In this document: positions 1-6,448 of the stretch, piece after piece
Layout: each line of letters starts with the position of its first letter
Numbering within the stretch: position 1 is the stretch's first letter
NCBI GenBank assembly: GCA_029881635.1
Contig: JAOUMG010000049.1
Coordinates: 1-8,816, forward strand
Direction of reading: 5' to 3'
Length of the DNA: 8,816 bases
Origin: Paracoccaceae bacterium
GTDB taxonomy: Bacteria > Pseudomonadota > Alphaproteobacteria > Rhodobacterales > Rhodobacteraceae
The notes under the pieces: model-generated
Seen by the model: the letters and a program-made list of their open reading frames with translations, nothing else
Told to the model about the DNA's origin: nothing
Databases searched by the model: none
Position numbers and translations under genes: made by a program

Positions 1-1914
1 CATGGCCGCCGCAGGCGCGATATCGCCCGCATCATCCATGTTCAGTACCGCGACCGAGGCAAGGGCGGTGTGCGTTGAGTAAATGAACACCACCGCAGAT
101 ACCGTCGTCATCGCGTTGACGAACAAATAGATCGAGATATCGAGAATGGCTGGCAGGCAGACCGGAACCGTCACCCGAGAGAAAAGTTTGTAGAAGGGCT
201 GGCGCAGCGAGCTTGCCACCGGCTCAAATTCAGCGTCGATCTGTTTGAGCGCTGTCAACGCCGTCAGATGGCCGACGGTGTAGAAGTGGGTGACCGTCGA
301 AATCACGAGAATGGTCATTGTGCCGTAAATGGCATTCAAGGGGTTCGCAGGGTTGTTGAAGAAAAAGATATAGGCCAGCCCCAGCACCATGCCGGGAACC
401 GCCATCGGCAACATGGCGAGAAACTGGAAGACACCGCGACCGAATTTGAACCCGTCGCTTTTTTCGACCATATAAGCGCCGGTGAAAATGATCAGGGTGC
501 CAATCACGGCCGTCAGAAGTGCCAGTTTGATCGAATTCTGATAGGCCGCCCAACCACCCCCGTCCATCCTGTCGAAGGCGTAGTTGTTAAAGCTCAGGCT
601 AAGATCATAGGGCCAGAACTTGATCAGTGCTGCCATCTGGCAAATCGCAATCAGGCCAACAATGAAAAACGCGATAGCTCCGCACCAGACAAGGCAGGCA
701 AGGTCGAACTTCCGATTGGGCTTTGGCTGGTAGGGAACCGATCGGGATGACAGGAGCGAGACCTGTTTTTTCTGCACCTGCCTGTCGACGATGAAGGCGA
801 GCACGGCCGGGATCAGCAGAACCACAGAGACCACGGCCCCCATTTCGAAATTCTGCTGGCCGATCACCTGTTTGTAGATGTCGATTGCCAGCACATTATA
901 TTGCCCGCCAATGACCTTCGGCAGGCCGAAATCGGTGATCACCAATGTGAATGTCACAAAGGCCGCCGAGATCAAACCATAGCGCGCCCCCGGGATCGTC
1001 ACCGTCCAGAACGTACGCCATTTTGAAGCTCTCAAGCTTTCGGCGGCCTCATACTGGCGTTGATCGGCAATGGAAAGAGCGGTCGAGATGATGATCAGCG
1101 CGTGCGGAAATGTGAAAAAGACTGAACCGATGACGATGCCAAGAGGGCCGTAAATGGACTGCCCCAAAAGCAGCGATTTGAGGATGCCCTGATTACCAAA
1201 GAGATAGATCAATGCGATCCCGGGCAGCAGGGAGGGTACGAGGATTGGCATCATCGCGATTAATTTGAAGGCACCCTTGAATCGCATGCAACTGCGCGAC
1301 AGCGCGTAAGCAAAACCAAAGGACAAACCGACTGTAATGATGGTGCTGATGACGGCGATGAAAAGCGAATTTTCGATCGATGAGAACAGGGTCGGGTTGG
1401 AGAAATATTCGACATAGTTTTGCGGGCCGACGGATTTCACCGGTCTCAGATTGATCCGTCGGAAAGTGCCACTGTCATATTCCTGCCAGTCGGTCGAATT
1501 TTGCAGGTCAAGCCCCACCAGATAGGGTGCGTCCGGAACAGTGCCCCGGATGCGGTATTTGACCGGGCTGCGAAAATTGAAATCCGGAAAGAATTCAGTT
1601 GCCGAAAGGCGCCCGTCTGAGCTTGAGAGCAAGTCATCCTTGGTGACAATATTCAGTGTCTCGTTGATCGCGGCGGCGGTGACCGGCTCTCCGAATACGC
1701 CGGCCTCGTCGCTGACCTGGAATTCGTAGCGGCTGAGGTCAAAACCATAGGTGACGAAAGATTTCGACAGCATGGTATAAAGCGGCAGCGCCAATGCCAC
1801 GATCAGATAGAGTGCGATAACCGCCATGAACGCGCGTTTGATAATGGCATCGCGGTCCAGTTGCAGTCGGATGGACGGGCCTTTCGGCAGCGTGTCGTTT
1901 GCCGAAATCGTCAT
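1..1914 (-). CDS. phnU2: Fused ABC transporter permease, 2-aminoethylphosphonate type (PhnU2-like), 3' end outside window
   Basis: Inner-membrane channel of a phosphonate-type importer. The reading frame is open for all 638 codons from ATG at 1914 to the window edge, so the C-terminus is missing. Two binding-protein-dependent permease units are fused. Each carries an EAA-type loop for docking the ATPase: about residues 288-314 (YEAAESLRASKWRTFW, then a P-G pair) and about 562-591 (EFEPVASSLRQPFYKLFSRV). Hydrophobic segments lie near residues 28-50, 180-205, 215-240, 255-282, 312-332 and 357-375 in the first half, and 404-430, 459-482, 496-518 and 530-548 in the second. Between the first and second segments is a hydrophilic stretch of about 110 residues (58-170), probably periplasmic and larger than a simple loop. 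The start overlaps the ATPase stop in ATGA (1911-1914), indicating translational coupling. The family call rests on this architecture and the two upstream genes; a ferric-iron-type fused permease is the main alternative. Confidence 0.85.
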   Translation of the reverse strand, partial: MTISANDTLPKGPSIRLQLDRDAIIKRAFMAVIALYLIVALALPLYTMLSKSFVTYGFDLSRYEFQVSDEAGVFGEPVTAAAINETLNIVTKDDLLSSSDGRLSATEFFPDFNFRSPVKYRIRGTVPDAPYLVGLDLQNSTDWQEYDSGTFRRINLRPVKSVGPQNYVEYFSNPTLFSSIENSLFIAVISTIITVGLSFGFAYALSRSCMRFKGAFKLIAMMPILVPSLLPGIALIYLFGNQGILKSLLLGQSIYGPLGIVIGSVFFTFPHALIIISTALSIADQRQYEAAESLRASKWRTFWTVTIPGARYGLISAAFVTFTLVITDFGLPKVIGGQYNVLAIDIYKQVIGQQNFEMGAVVSVVLLIPAVLAFIVDRQVQKKQVSLLSSRSVPYQPKPNRKFDLACLVWCGAIAFFIVGLIAICQMAALIKFWPYDLSLSFNNYAFDRMDGGGWAAYQNSIKLALLTAVIGTLIIFTGAYMVEKSDGFKFGRGVFQFLAMLPMAVPGMVLGLAYIFFFNNPANPLNAIYGTMTILVISTVTHFYTVGHLTALTALKQIDAEFEPVASSLRQPFYKLFSRVTVPVCLPAILDISIYLFVNAMTTVSAVVFIYSTHTALASVAVLNMDDAGDIAPAAAM

Positions 1915-3044
1915 TCTGGCGACCCGGCGAAAACAAGAACACGGTCGGCAGGAAGTTCGATGTTGAGCGTGGCCCCGGTTTTAAGGTTGAGCCTGCGCAC
2001 GGCGTTCATGGAGAAATTTGCCACCAGCGGTGTGTTGCCCAGTGTTTTTCCCTGAAGATGTGTTCTCCAGAATGAGCCTAAGAACTCCATATCCGTAATG
2101 GTGACGGGCAACAGGCCGCCGGCGGCTGCATTGTCACCGGTGGCGGCGTGAGGCAGAATATCTTCGGGACGGATCGCGACGGTGACGGCTGTGCCATCTG
2201 TAAGGTTCTTTGCGTCCGTCTTCAGCGCAACTTCGCCAAGTTTTACTGTGCCCTGACTGAAGGTTGAGACTATTTTGTTTGTCTCACCGACAAAGTCAGC
2301 GACAAAAAGCGATGCCGGATGGCGGTATATTTCGGTAGGTGTGCCGACCTGTTCGATGACCCCGTGGTTCATTACGACCATGCGGTCGGCCATGGAAAGC
2401 GCTTCTTCCTGATCATGGGTGACCATGATCGTCGTGACACCAAGTTTGCGCTGCAACTCTTTGATTTCGTGGCGCAGATGTACACGCACCTTGGCATCGA
2501 GCGCTGAAAGCGGCTCGTCCAGAAGCAAAAGCCCCGGCTTGATGGCAATGGCACGGGCAAGGGCGATACGCTGTTGCTGGCCACCCGAAAGCTGGGCAGG
2601 GTATTTGGTTGCCTGTTCAGGCAACCCGACCAGATCCAGCAACTCGGCCACCCGGGCGTCAATCTCGGCCTTGGGGCGATTGGTGTTTTCCAGACCGAAC
2701 GCGATGTTGCGGCGTACCGTCAGGTTTGGAAAGAGTGCGTAGGATTGAAAAACAATGCCGTAATCACGCTTTGATGGCGGCAGGTTTGATATATCGTTTC
2801 CACCCTGCCGGATGGTGCCCCGGCTTTGCGGATCGAGGCCGGCCACCGCGCGCAAAAGCGTGGTCTTGCCGCAACCCGAAGGGCCGAGGAAGCAGACAAA
2901 TTCACCCGCGGCAATGTCCAGATTGACGTCGCGAAGTGCTATGAAATCGCCAAAGGCTTTCCAGAGACCGGCGATCTGAAGAAACGGCGCACTGTCGCCT
3001 CCGACGCTGGTCGGATTGGCATGGCCTGCTGAAGCTGCATTCAT
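1911..3044 (-). CDS. phnT2: ABC transporter ATP-binding protein, 2-aminoethylphosphonate type (PhnT2-like)
   Basis: Cytoplasmic ATPase that powers the phosphonate-type importer; 377 residues from ATG at 3044. Visible motifs: Walker A GPSGCGKTT (54-62), Q-loop glutamine 100 in VFQSYALFP, signature LSGGQQQ (152-158), Walker B LLLLDEP (172-178), D-loop SALD and switch histidine 210 in MVTHDQEEA. The region after about residue 280 fits the TOBE-type regulatory domain usual in this class. The run QGGNDISNLPPSKRDYGIVFQ is characteristic of the PhnT2 family as I know it. Start choice: the frame also extends to a TTG at 3074, but that codon has no ribosome-binding site and would add only ten unlikely residues. 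The ATG at 3044 itself has only a weak upstream site, so translation may partly depend on the preceding gene. The stop overlaps the permease start. A spermidine/putrescine or iron transporter ATPase is possible by motif alone, but the neighbours favour phosphonate. Confidence 0.9.
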   Translation of the reverse strand: MNAASAGHANPTSVGGDSAPFLQIAGLWKAFGDFIALRDVNLDIAAGEFVCFLGPSGCGKTTLLRAVAGLDPQSRGTIRQGGNDISNLPPSKRDYGIVFQSYALFPNLTVRRNIAFGLENTNRPKAEIDARVAELLDLVGLPEQATKYPAQLSGGQQQRIALARAIAIKPGLLLLDEPLSALDAKVRVHLRHEIKELQRKLGVTTIMVTHDQEEALSMADRMVVMNHGVIEQVGTPTEIYRHPASLFVADFVGETNKIVSTFSQGTVKLGEVALKTDAKNLTDGTAVTVAIRPEDILPHAATGDNAAAGGLLPVTITDMEFLGSFWRTHLQGKTLGNTPLVANFSMNAVRRLNLKTGATLNIELPADRVLVFAGSPE

Positions 3045-3082
3045 GGTTGATTGTCCGGTCCGCGTAAGTGGCAAGGGCCGGA

Positions 3083-3105
3083 CGCTGCACCTTCACGGTG
3101 CAGCG
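3083..3105 (-). promoter_or_regulatory. Intercistronic hairpin between binding-protein and ATPase genes
   Basis: A perfect 9-base inverted repeat, CGCTGCACC and GGTGCAGCG, separated by 5 bases (loop GTGAA in the transcript). It lies between the binding-protein stop (3127) and the ATPase start (3044). No run of T follows on the transcribed strand, so it does not look like a strong intrinsic terminator. In binding-protein importer operons such hairpins commonly stabilise the upstream message or reduce read-through, so that more binding protein than ATPase is made. That role is inferred here. Confidence 0.55.
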
Positions 3106-3126
3106 CCCAATTACATTTGAACGAAA

Positions 3127-4149
3127 TCAACCTTTCGGTTCGGACTTGGTGTCGTAACGCTTGGTCCATTCCTCGAGGATGGTGCTGCGATTATTGGCAG
3201 CCCACTCAAAGTCATTGTCGATCATCGCTTCTGTAATGCCTTCGGGGAAATGTTCCACAGGCTTGGCGATGCCCGGAATGCCAACGACGGCATAGCCGAC
3301 ATTGTACATTTCCATCGCTTTCGGTGTGATCGACCAATCGATCAGAGTTTGCGCTGCCTCCTGATTGGCGGTTCCCGCGATAATGGCAGATGCTTCCATA
3401 TCCCAGCCGATGCCTTCGGTCGGAACAATGATGTCGATGGGCGCACCCTCAGCCTTGGATTTGGCGCCGCGGAAAGCAAATGAGACGCCGATTACGGTTT
3501 CACCAGCAGCGGCCATTTTGCAGGGCTTGGAACCGGAATGGGTGTAAGCCGCGATATTGTTGTGCAGCCCGTCCATATATTCCCAGCCTTTTTCTTCGCC
3601 GAAAATCTGCAGCCAGCTGGAAACGTCCAGAAAGCCGGTGCCGGATGATGCCGGGTTGGGCATGACCACGTGGCCTGCATATTCCGGTTTGGTCAGATCC
3701 ATCCAGCTGGTTGGTGCGGTCAGGCCGAGTTTGCCACCTTCGACCGTATTGTAGCAAATCGCAGCAACCCAGGCATCCATGCCAACCCAGGAAGGCGGGT
3801 TGTCGCTGTCGCGGAACTTTGGATCAAGCTTGTCCAGCCCTGCGGGTGCATAGGGCTCCAGCATGCCTTCTGTCTTGAGCACCAGAAGCGATGTGGCCGC
3901 CAGACCCCAGATCATGTCCGCCTGTGGGTTGTTTTTTTCCGCCAACAGCTTGGCGGTGATGACGCCGGTCGAATCGCGCACCCAGTTGATGGTGATATCA
4001 GGGTGGTCCTGATTGAAGGTTTCAGCATAACGCGCGAGGTCTTCAGCCTCGACAGCGGTGTAAACAGTCAGCTGGGTTTGGGCAAACGCCACCGAGGCGA
4101 AAAGTGCCGTTGCCGCAACGCTGAGGCTAAGAACGTTCTTCATTGTCAT
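3127..4149 (-). CDS. phnS2: Periplasmic substrate-binding protein, 2-aminoethylphosphonate type (PhnS2/AepX-like)
   Basis: Periplasmic receptor for the importer encoded just downstream; 340 residues from ATG at 4149. The N-terminus is a Sec signal peptide: a lysine, a hydrophobic core (about 5-20), then AFA before Q24, the likely cleavage site. The mature part begins QTQLTVYTAVEAEDLARY, the typical opening of the iron/phosphonate class of binding proteins (extracellular solute-binding family 1). Other characteristic stretches are NPQADMIWGLAATS (74-87) and MPNPASSGTGFLD (163-175), the latter a likely ligand-contact loop. A ribosome-binding site AGGGGAG (4154-4160) sits 4 bases before ATG 4149 and 10 before an in-frame ATG at 4143, so either could be used. 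A longer in-frame start at 4206 would bury the signal peptide and is rejected. The ligand is inferred from family and operon; other small phosphonates or ferric iron are alternatives. No phosphonate-degrading enzyme is visible in the window. Confidence 0.87.
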   Translation of the reverse strand: MTMKNVLSLSVAATALFASVAFAQTQLTVYTAVEAEDLARYAETFNQDHPDITINWVRDSTGVITAKLLAEKNNPQADMIWGLAATSLLVLKTEGMLEPYAPAGLDKLDPKFRDSDNPPSWVGMDAWVAAICYNTVEGGKLGLTAPTSWMDLTKPEYAGHVVMPNPASSGTGFLDVSSWLQIFGEEKGWEYMDGLHNNIAAYTHSGSKPCKMAAAGETVIGVSFAFRGAKSKAEGAPIDIIVPTEGIGWDMEASAIIAGTANQEAAQTLIDWSITPKAMEMYNVGYAVVGIPGIAKPVEHFPEGITEAMIDNDFEWAANNRSTILEEWTKRYDTKSEPKG

Positions 4150-4200
4150 GTAGCTCCCCTTTTTGGTCTGCAATCGCAGTTTTAAGTTCGGGGGTTCTTG

Positions 4201-4221
4201 ATGCACGGATTAATCCGGCAT
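4201..4221. promoter_or_regulatory. Palindromic operator candidate upstream of the phosphonate-type operon
   Basis: A perfect 12-base palindrome, CGGATTAATCCG (4206-4217), is flanked by ATGC (4201-4204) and GCAT (4218-4221). This makes a near-perfect 20-base dyad with one unpaired base at 4205. Its centre is about 62 bases upstream of the binding-protein start on the minus strand, a suitable position for a dimeric regulator of that operon. The regulator is not encoded in the window. The symmetry is seen directly; the operator role is inferred. Confidence 0.45.
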
Positions 4222-4324
4222 GTCCCCGTTTCGGTCTGGTAGTGCCCGAATGTAATGCCCAAGTGACAGCTTGGAGAAAGTTGCGGGACTATTCCGATGC
4301 AGAGTGTGGGTATCTGGCGTGAAT

Positions 4325-4354
4325 AAGTAAAATCTATTTAATTTATGGTTGCAA
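4325..4354 (-). promoter_or_regulatory. Possible promoter for the phosphonate-type operon
   Basis: On the minus strand within the AT-rich patch, TTGCAA is followed after 17 bases by TTTACT, which resembles a weak sigma-70-type -35/-10 pair. It would give a leader of roughly 170 bases containing the palindrome at 4201-4221. AT-rich sequence easily produces such matches, so this is tentative. Confidence 0.2.
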
Positions 4355-4402
4355 CGATTTAGATAATGTAAGCATATCAGCCCTGACGCCGGGTTTTGGG
4401 CA

Positions 4403-4432
4403 CTGACCGGACCAGTCTGGTATTTCTGTCAG
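4403..4432. promoter_or_regulatory. Nested inverted repeat in the divergent intergenic region
   Basis: Outer arms CTGAC (4403-4407) and GTCAG (4428-4432) enclose inner arms ACCAG (4411-4415) and CTGGT (4417-4421) around a single base. The arrangement could be a regulator site or fold in RNA. It lies near the middle of the intergenic region, so it cannot be assigned to either operon. Confidence 0.25.
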
Positions 4433-4663
4433 GTGCAATGGACGCTTCGCCCCATCGTGGCCAAAGAAAAAGACGCCACCGAGATTCTGATACCCATGTC
4501 GATCAATAGCAGGCCGACGTTTGGCCGTCATACAGGGTAAGCAGATTGCCAAAGTGATCTGAACGAATTGCATATCCTCTGAAAAAAGGTGCCAAGGCGT
4601 CGCACATGCCGGGCAGAGACCGCCCCCCACAGATCAGGCCATGGGATTGCATAGGTGATACTG

Positions 4664-4676
4664 AGGTCATAGACCT
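4664..4676. promoter_or_regulatory. Dyad upstream of the methanethiol oxidase operon
   Basis: A perfect inverted repeat AGGTC-ATA-GACCT centred about 64 bases before the methanethiol oxidase start. A weak -35-like TTGCAT lies at 4648-4653, and TAGACC, 17 bases after it, overlaps the dyad. A repressor or activator bound here could therefore control the operon. This is inferred from symmetry and position only. Confidence 0.3.
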
Positions 4677-4733
4677 GATAGTGGATGAATTGATTCAGTG
4701 GTTTGTTTGCCAAAGACTTTTTGGGGGGTACTC

Positions 4734-6089
4734 ATGACGAAACATTGCTGTGGCCCGGGTTATGCCTCACCGGCGGAGGCGATGAAGGCCCCCCGCGAAA
4801 AGCTGCTTTACACGATCGCCATCTATACAGGCACCGGGATTCAGAAACCCGATTATCTGGCGACGATTGATAACGATCCCGACAGTCCGACCTACAGTCA
4901 GGTGATCAGCCGTTGCGAAGTGCCGGGGATCGGGGATGAGCTGCACCACATGGGATGGAATGCCTGTTCGTCCTGCTTTGATGACGCCAGCATGTCGCGT
5001 AAATATCTGCTGGTGCCGGGTGTGAGGTCGTCGAACATCCACATCATCGACTGCGCCACCGACCCGCGAAATCCGACCTTGTTCAAGGTTATCGAGGGGG
5101 CGGAGATCAAGGCAAAGACCAATCTTTCAGCGCCGCATACCATCCATTGTCTGGGATCCGAGATCATCATTTCGATGCTTGGCGATGCAAAGGGCAATGC
5201 GCCCGGTGGGTATCTGCACCTGGATAAGGATTTCAACATCGTTGGCCGCTGGGAAAATTCCATGGGTGGCATCAAATTCGGTTATGACTTTTGGTACCAG
5301 CCACGTCACAACGTAATGGTCAGTTCTGAATGGGCCGCACCCAATACGTTCATGCCCGGCTTTGACCTCGAAGAAGTGGGCCACCTGAAATACGGCCGCG
5401 AGATTCATTTCTGGGATTTTGCCAAGAAGGAACCGATGAAAACCATGTATCTGGGCGAGGATGGATTGATCCCGCTGGAGGTGCGTTTTCACCATAATCC
5501 CGACAGCAGTCATGGCTTTGTCGGGGCGGCCCTGTCGGCCAACATCATTCACTGGTGGAAAGATGCGGCGGGCGAATGGCAGTGGGAAAAGATCATCGAT
5601 GTGGAAAATGAACCGCATCCCGAATGGCCCATTCCCGTTCCCGGTGTTATTTCGGTTATCCTTCTGAGCATGGATGACAAATATCTCTATTTCTGCAACT
5701 GGCTGCATGGGGATATCCGCCAATACGACATATCCGATCCTCACAAGCCGGTTTTCACTGGTCAGGTCTGGTTGGGGGGGCTTTTGGGCAAGGCGCCAGA
5801 GGTGAATGGCGTGAAGGTCACAGGCGGGCCGCAGATGATCCAGCTATCGCTGGACGGTAAGCGGCTTTATGTGACGACCAGCCTGTTCAGTACCTGGGAC
5901 AATCAGTTCTACCCCGAAATCCGCACAAATGGTGGCTGCATGTTGCAGATCGACTGCGACACGGAAAACGGCGGCATGAAGATCAACCCGGACTTCGTCG
6001 TCGATTTCGGCAAAGAGCCGAATGGCCCGAGCCGCTGCCACGAAACCCGCTATCCCGGGGGTGATTGCACGAGCGATATCTGGATATGA
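4734..6089 (+). CDS. mtoX: Methanethiol oxidase / selenium-binding protein SBP56 family
   Basis: Expected to catalyse oxygen-dependent oxidation of methanethiol to formaldehyde, hydrogen sulfide and hydrogen peroxide, as shown for the bacterial MtoX and human SELENBP1 members of this copper-dependent beta-propeller family. The 451 residues are full length. Recognisable stretches: CCGPGYASPAEAMKAPRE (5-22), PDYLATID (39-46), ELHHMGWNACSSCF (69-82), TIHCLGSEIIISMLGD (136-151), YDFWYQPRHNVMVSSEWAAP (184-203), NWLHGDIRQYDISDP (322-336), GGPQMIQLSLDGKRLYVTTS (364-383) and the C-terminal end RYPGGDCTSDIWI. The CSSC pair (78-81) is kept. The position of the human selenium-linked Cys57 is Ser55 here. 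No signal peptide is visible, so the protein as read appears cytoplasmic. ATG 4734 is chosen because a G-rich site (4723-4728) lies 5 bases upstream and the family motif starts at once. A GTG at 4698 would add 12 unconserved residues. It is the first gene of a three-gene operon. Confidence 0.93.
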   Translation: MTKHCCGPGYASPAEAMKAPREKLLYTIAIYTGTGIQKPDYLATIDNDPDSPTYSQVISRCEVPGIGDELHHMGWNACSSCFDDASMSRKYLLVPGVRSSNIHIIDCATDPRNPTLFKVIEGAEIKAKTNLSAPHTIHCLGSEIIISMLGDAKGNAPGGYLHLDKDFNIVGRWENSMGGIKFGYDFWYQPRHNVMVSSEWAAPNTFMPGFDLEEVGHLKYGREIHFWDFAKKEPMKTMYLGEDGLIPLEVRFHHNPDSSHGFVGAALSANIIHWWKDAAGEWQWEKIIDVENEPHPEWPIPVPGVISVILLSMDDKYLYFCNWLHGDIRQYDISDPHKPVFTGQVWLGGLLGKAPEVNGVKVTGGPQMIQLSLDGKRLYVTTSLFSTWDNQFYPEIRTNGGCMLQIDCDTENGGMKINPDFVVDFGKEPNGPSRCHETRYPGGDCTSDIWI

Positions 6090-6448
6090 TGCGCACCGTG
6101 ACCATCGCAAACCGCGATAATGCGACTTTTCAGGTCGACCACCGTAAACCGCTGCTTGATAGTCTGCGCGCGAATGGCGTCGATCTTCCTTACGGCTGCA
6201 AATATGGCGGCTGCATTACCTGCGCGGCCAAGCTAACGGCGGGCGAAGTGCATCAGGGCGCCCAGGTAGCATTGAACAATCGCCAGATCAGCCATGGTTA
6301 TGTGATCCTTTGTGTTGCGCGCCCCATGAGTGACATCACGCTGGAGATCGGTGTTGAAAGCCACGACAAGCTATACCGCAACCCATTCCTCGATCCGCTG
6401 GAACCGCATGAGTTGAAGCCGGATATTGCCACGCCGAAGGACATCTAG
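6086..6448 (+). CDS. Plant-type [2Fe-2S] ferredoxin
   Basis: Small one-electron carrier of 120 residues. Four cluster ligands are visible, Cys38, Cys43, Cys46 and Cys76 (C-x4-C-x2-C-x29-C), within PYGCKYGGCITCAAKL and YVILCVARP, the pattern of chloroplast-type ferredoxins. After the ferredoxin fold (to about residue 90) comes a charged tail of about 30 residues with no known motif. The gene overlaps the methanethiol oxidase stop by 4 bases (ATGA, 6086-6089). A second ATG follows directly at 6089, and no strong ribosome-binding site is seen, which points to translational coupling. An in-frame TTG at 6065 inside the oxidase gene is rejected. No reductase is encoded in the window. Its partner is unknown: it could serve the oxidase, for example by re-reducing its metal as XylT-type ferredoxins do for catechol dioxygenase, or an enzyme encoded elsewhere. 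The fold assignment is firm; the role is inferred. Confidence 0.92.
   Translation: MMRTVTIANRDNATFQVDHRKPLLDSLRANGVDLPYGCKYGGCITCAAKLTAGEVHQGAQVALNNRQISHGYVILCVARPMSDITLEIGVESHDKLYRNPFLDPLEPHELKPDIATPKDI

Larger units (their letters stand above)
4150..4733. other. 584-base divergent intergenic region without a convincing gene
   Basis: This region separates the minus-strand phosphonate-type operon from the plus-strand methanethiol oxidase operon and must hold both promoters. It contains an AT-rich patch (about 4321-4378) and several inverted repeats, listed separately where strong. Smaller ones are TTCGG (4230-4234) with CCGAA (4246-4250), and CCAAG (4259-4263) with CTTGG (4270-4274). Short open frames exist on the minus strand (for example 4343-4630), but they have no recognisable domain, no good ribosome-binding site and no conserved look, so none is called. 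No transposase, tRNA or attachment-site signature was seen. Confidence 0.6.

Noticed and set aside
268..750. Open frame of 160 codons on the plus strand
   Set aside because: It lies antisense to the second half of the fused permease, whose reading frame has clear membrane segments and an EAA-type loop. The plus-strand protein has no recognisable family features.
3045..3074. TTG start at 3074 for the ATPase
   Set aside because: There is no ribosome-binding site, the ten added residues are unlike the family, and the sequence is better explained as leader after the hairpin.
3670..4185. Open frame of 171 codons on the plus strand
   Set aside because: It is antisense to the binding-protein gene, which has a signal peptide and family motifs. 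The plus-strand frame looks like a codon-bias shadow.
4150..4206. Upstream start at 4206 for the binding protein
   Set aside because: It would place 19 polar residues before the signal peptide and skip the clear AGGGGAG site just before ATG 4149.
4343..4630. Open frame of 95 codons on the minus strand in the divergent spacer
   Set aside because: It has no recognisable domain, no good ribosome-binding site and an odd composition, and it lies across the likely control region. It may be a remnant but cannot be supported as a gene.
4698..4733. GTG start at 4698 for the methanethiol oxidase
   Set aside because: The 12 extra residues are not family-like and do not form a signal peptide. The G-rich site and the conserved N-terminus favour ATG 4734.
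5127..5744. Open frame of 205 codons on the minus strand
   Set aside because: It is antisense to the methanethiol oxidase, whose sequence is highly conserved throughout. No domain is visible in the antisense product.
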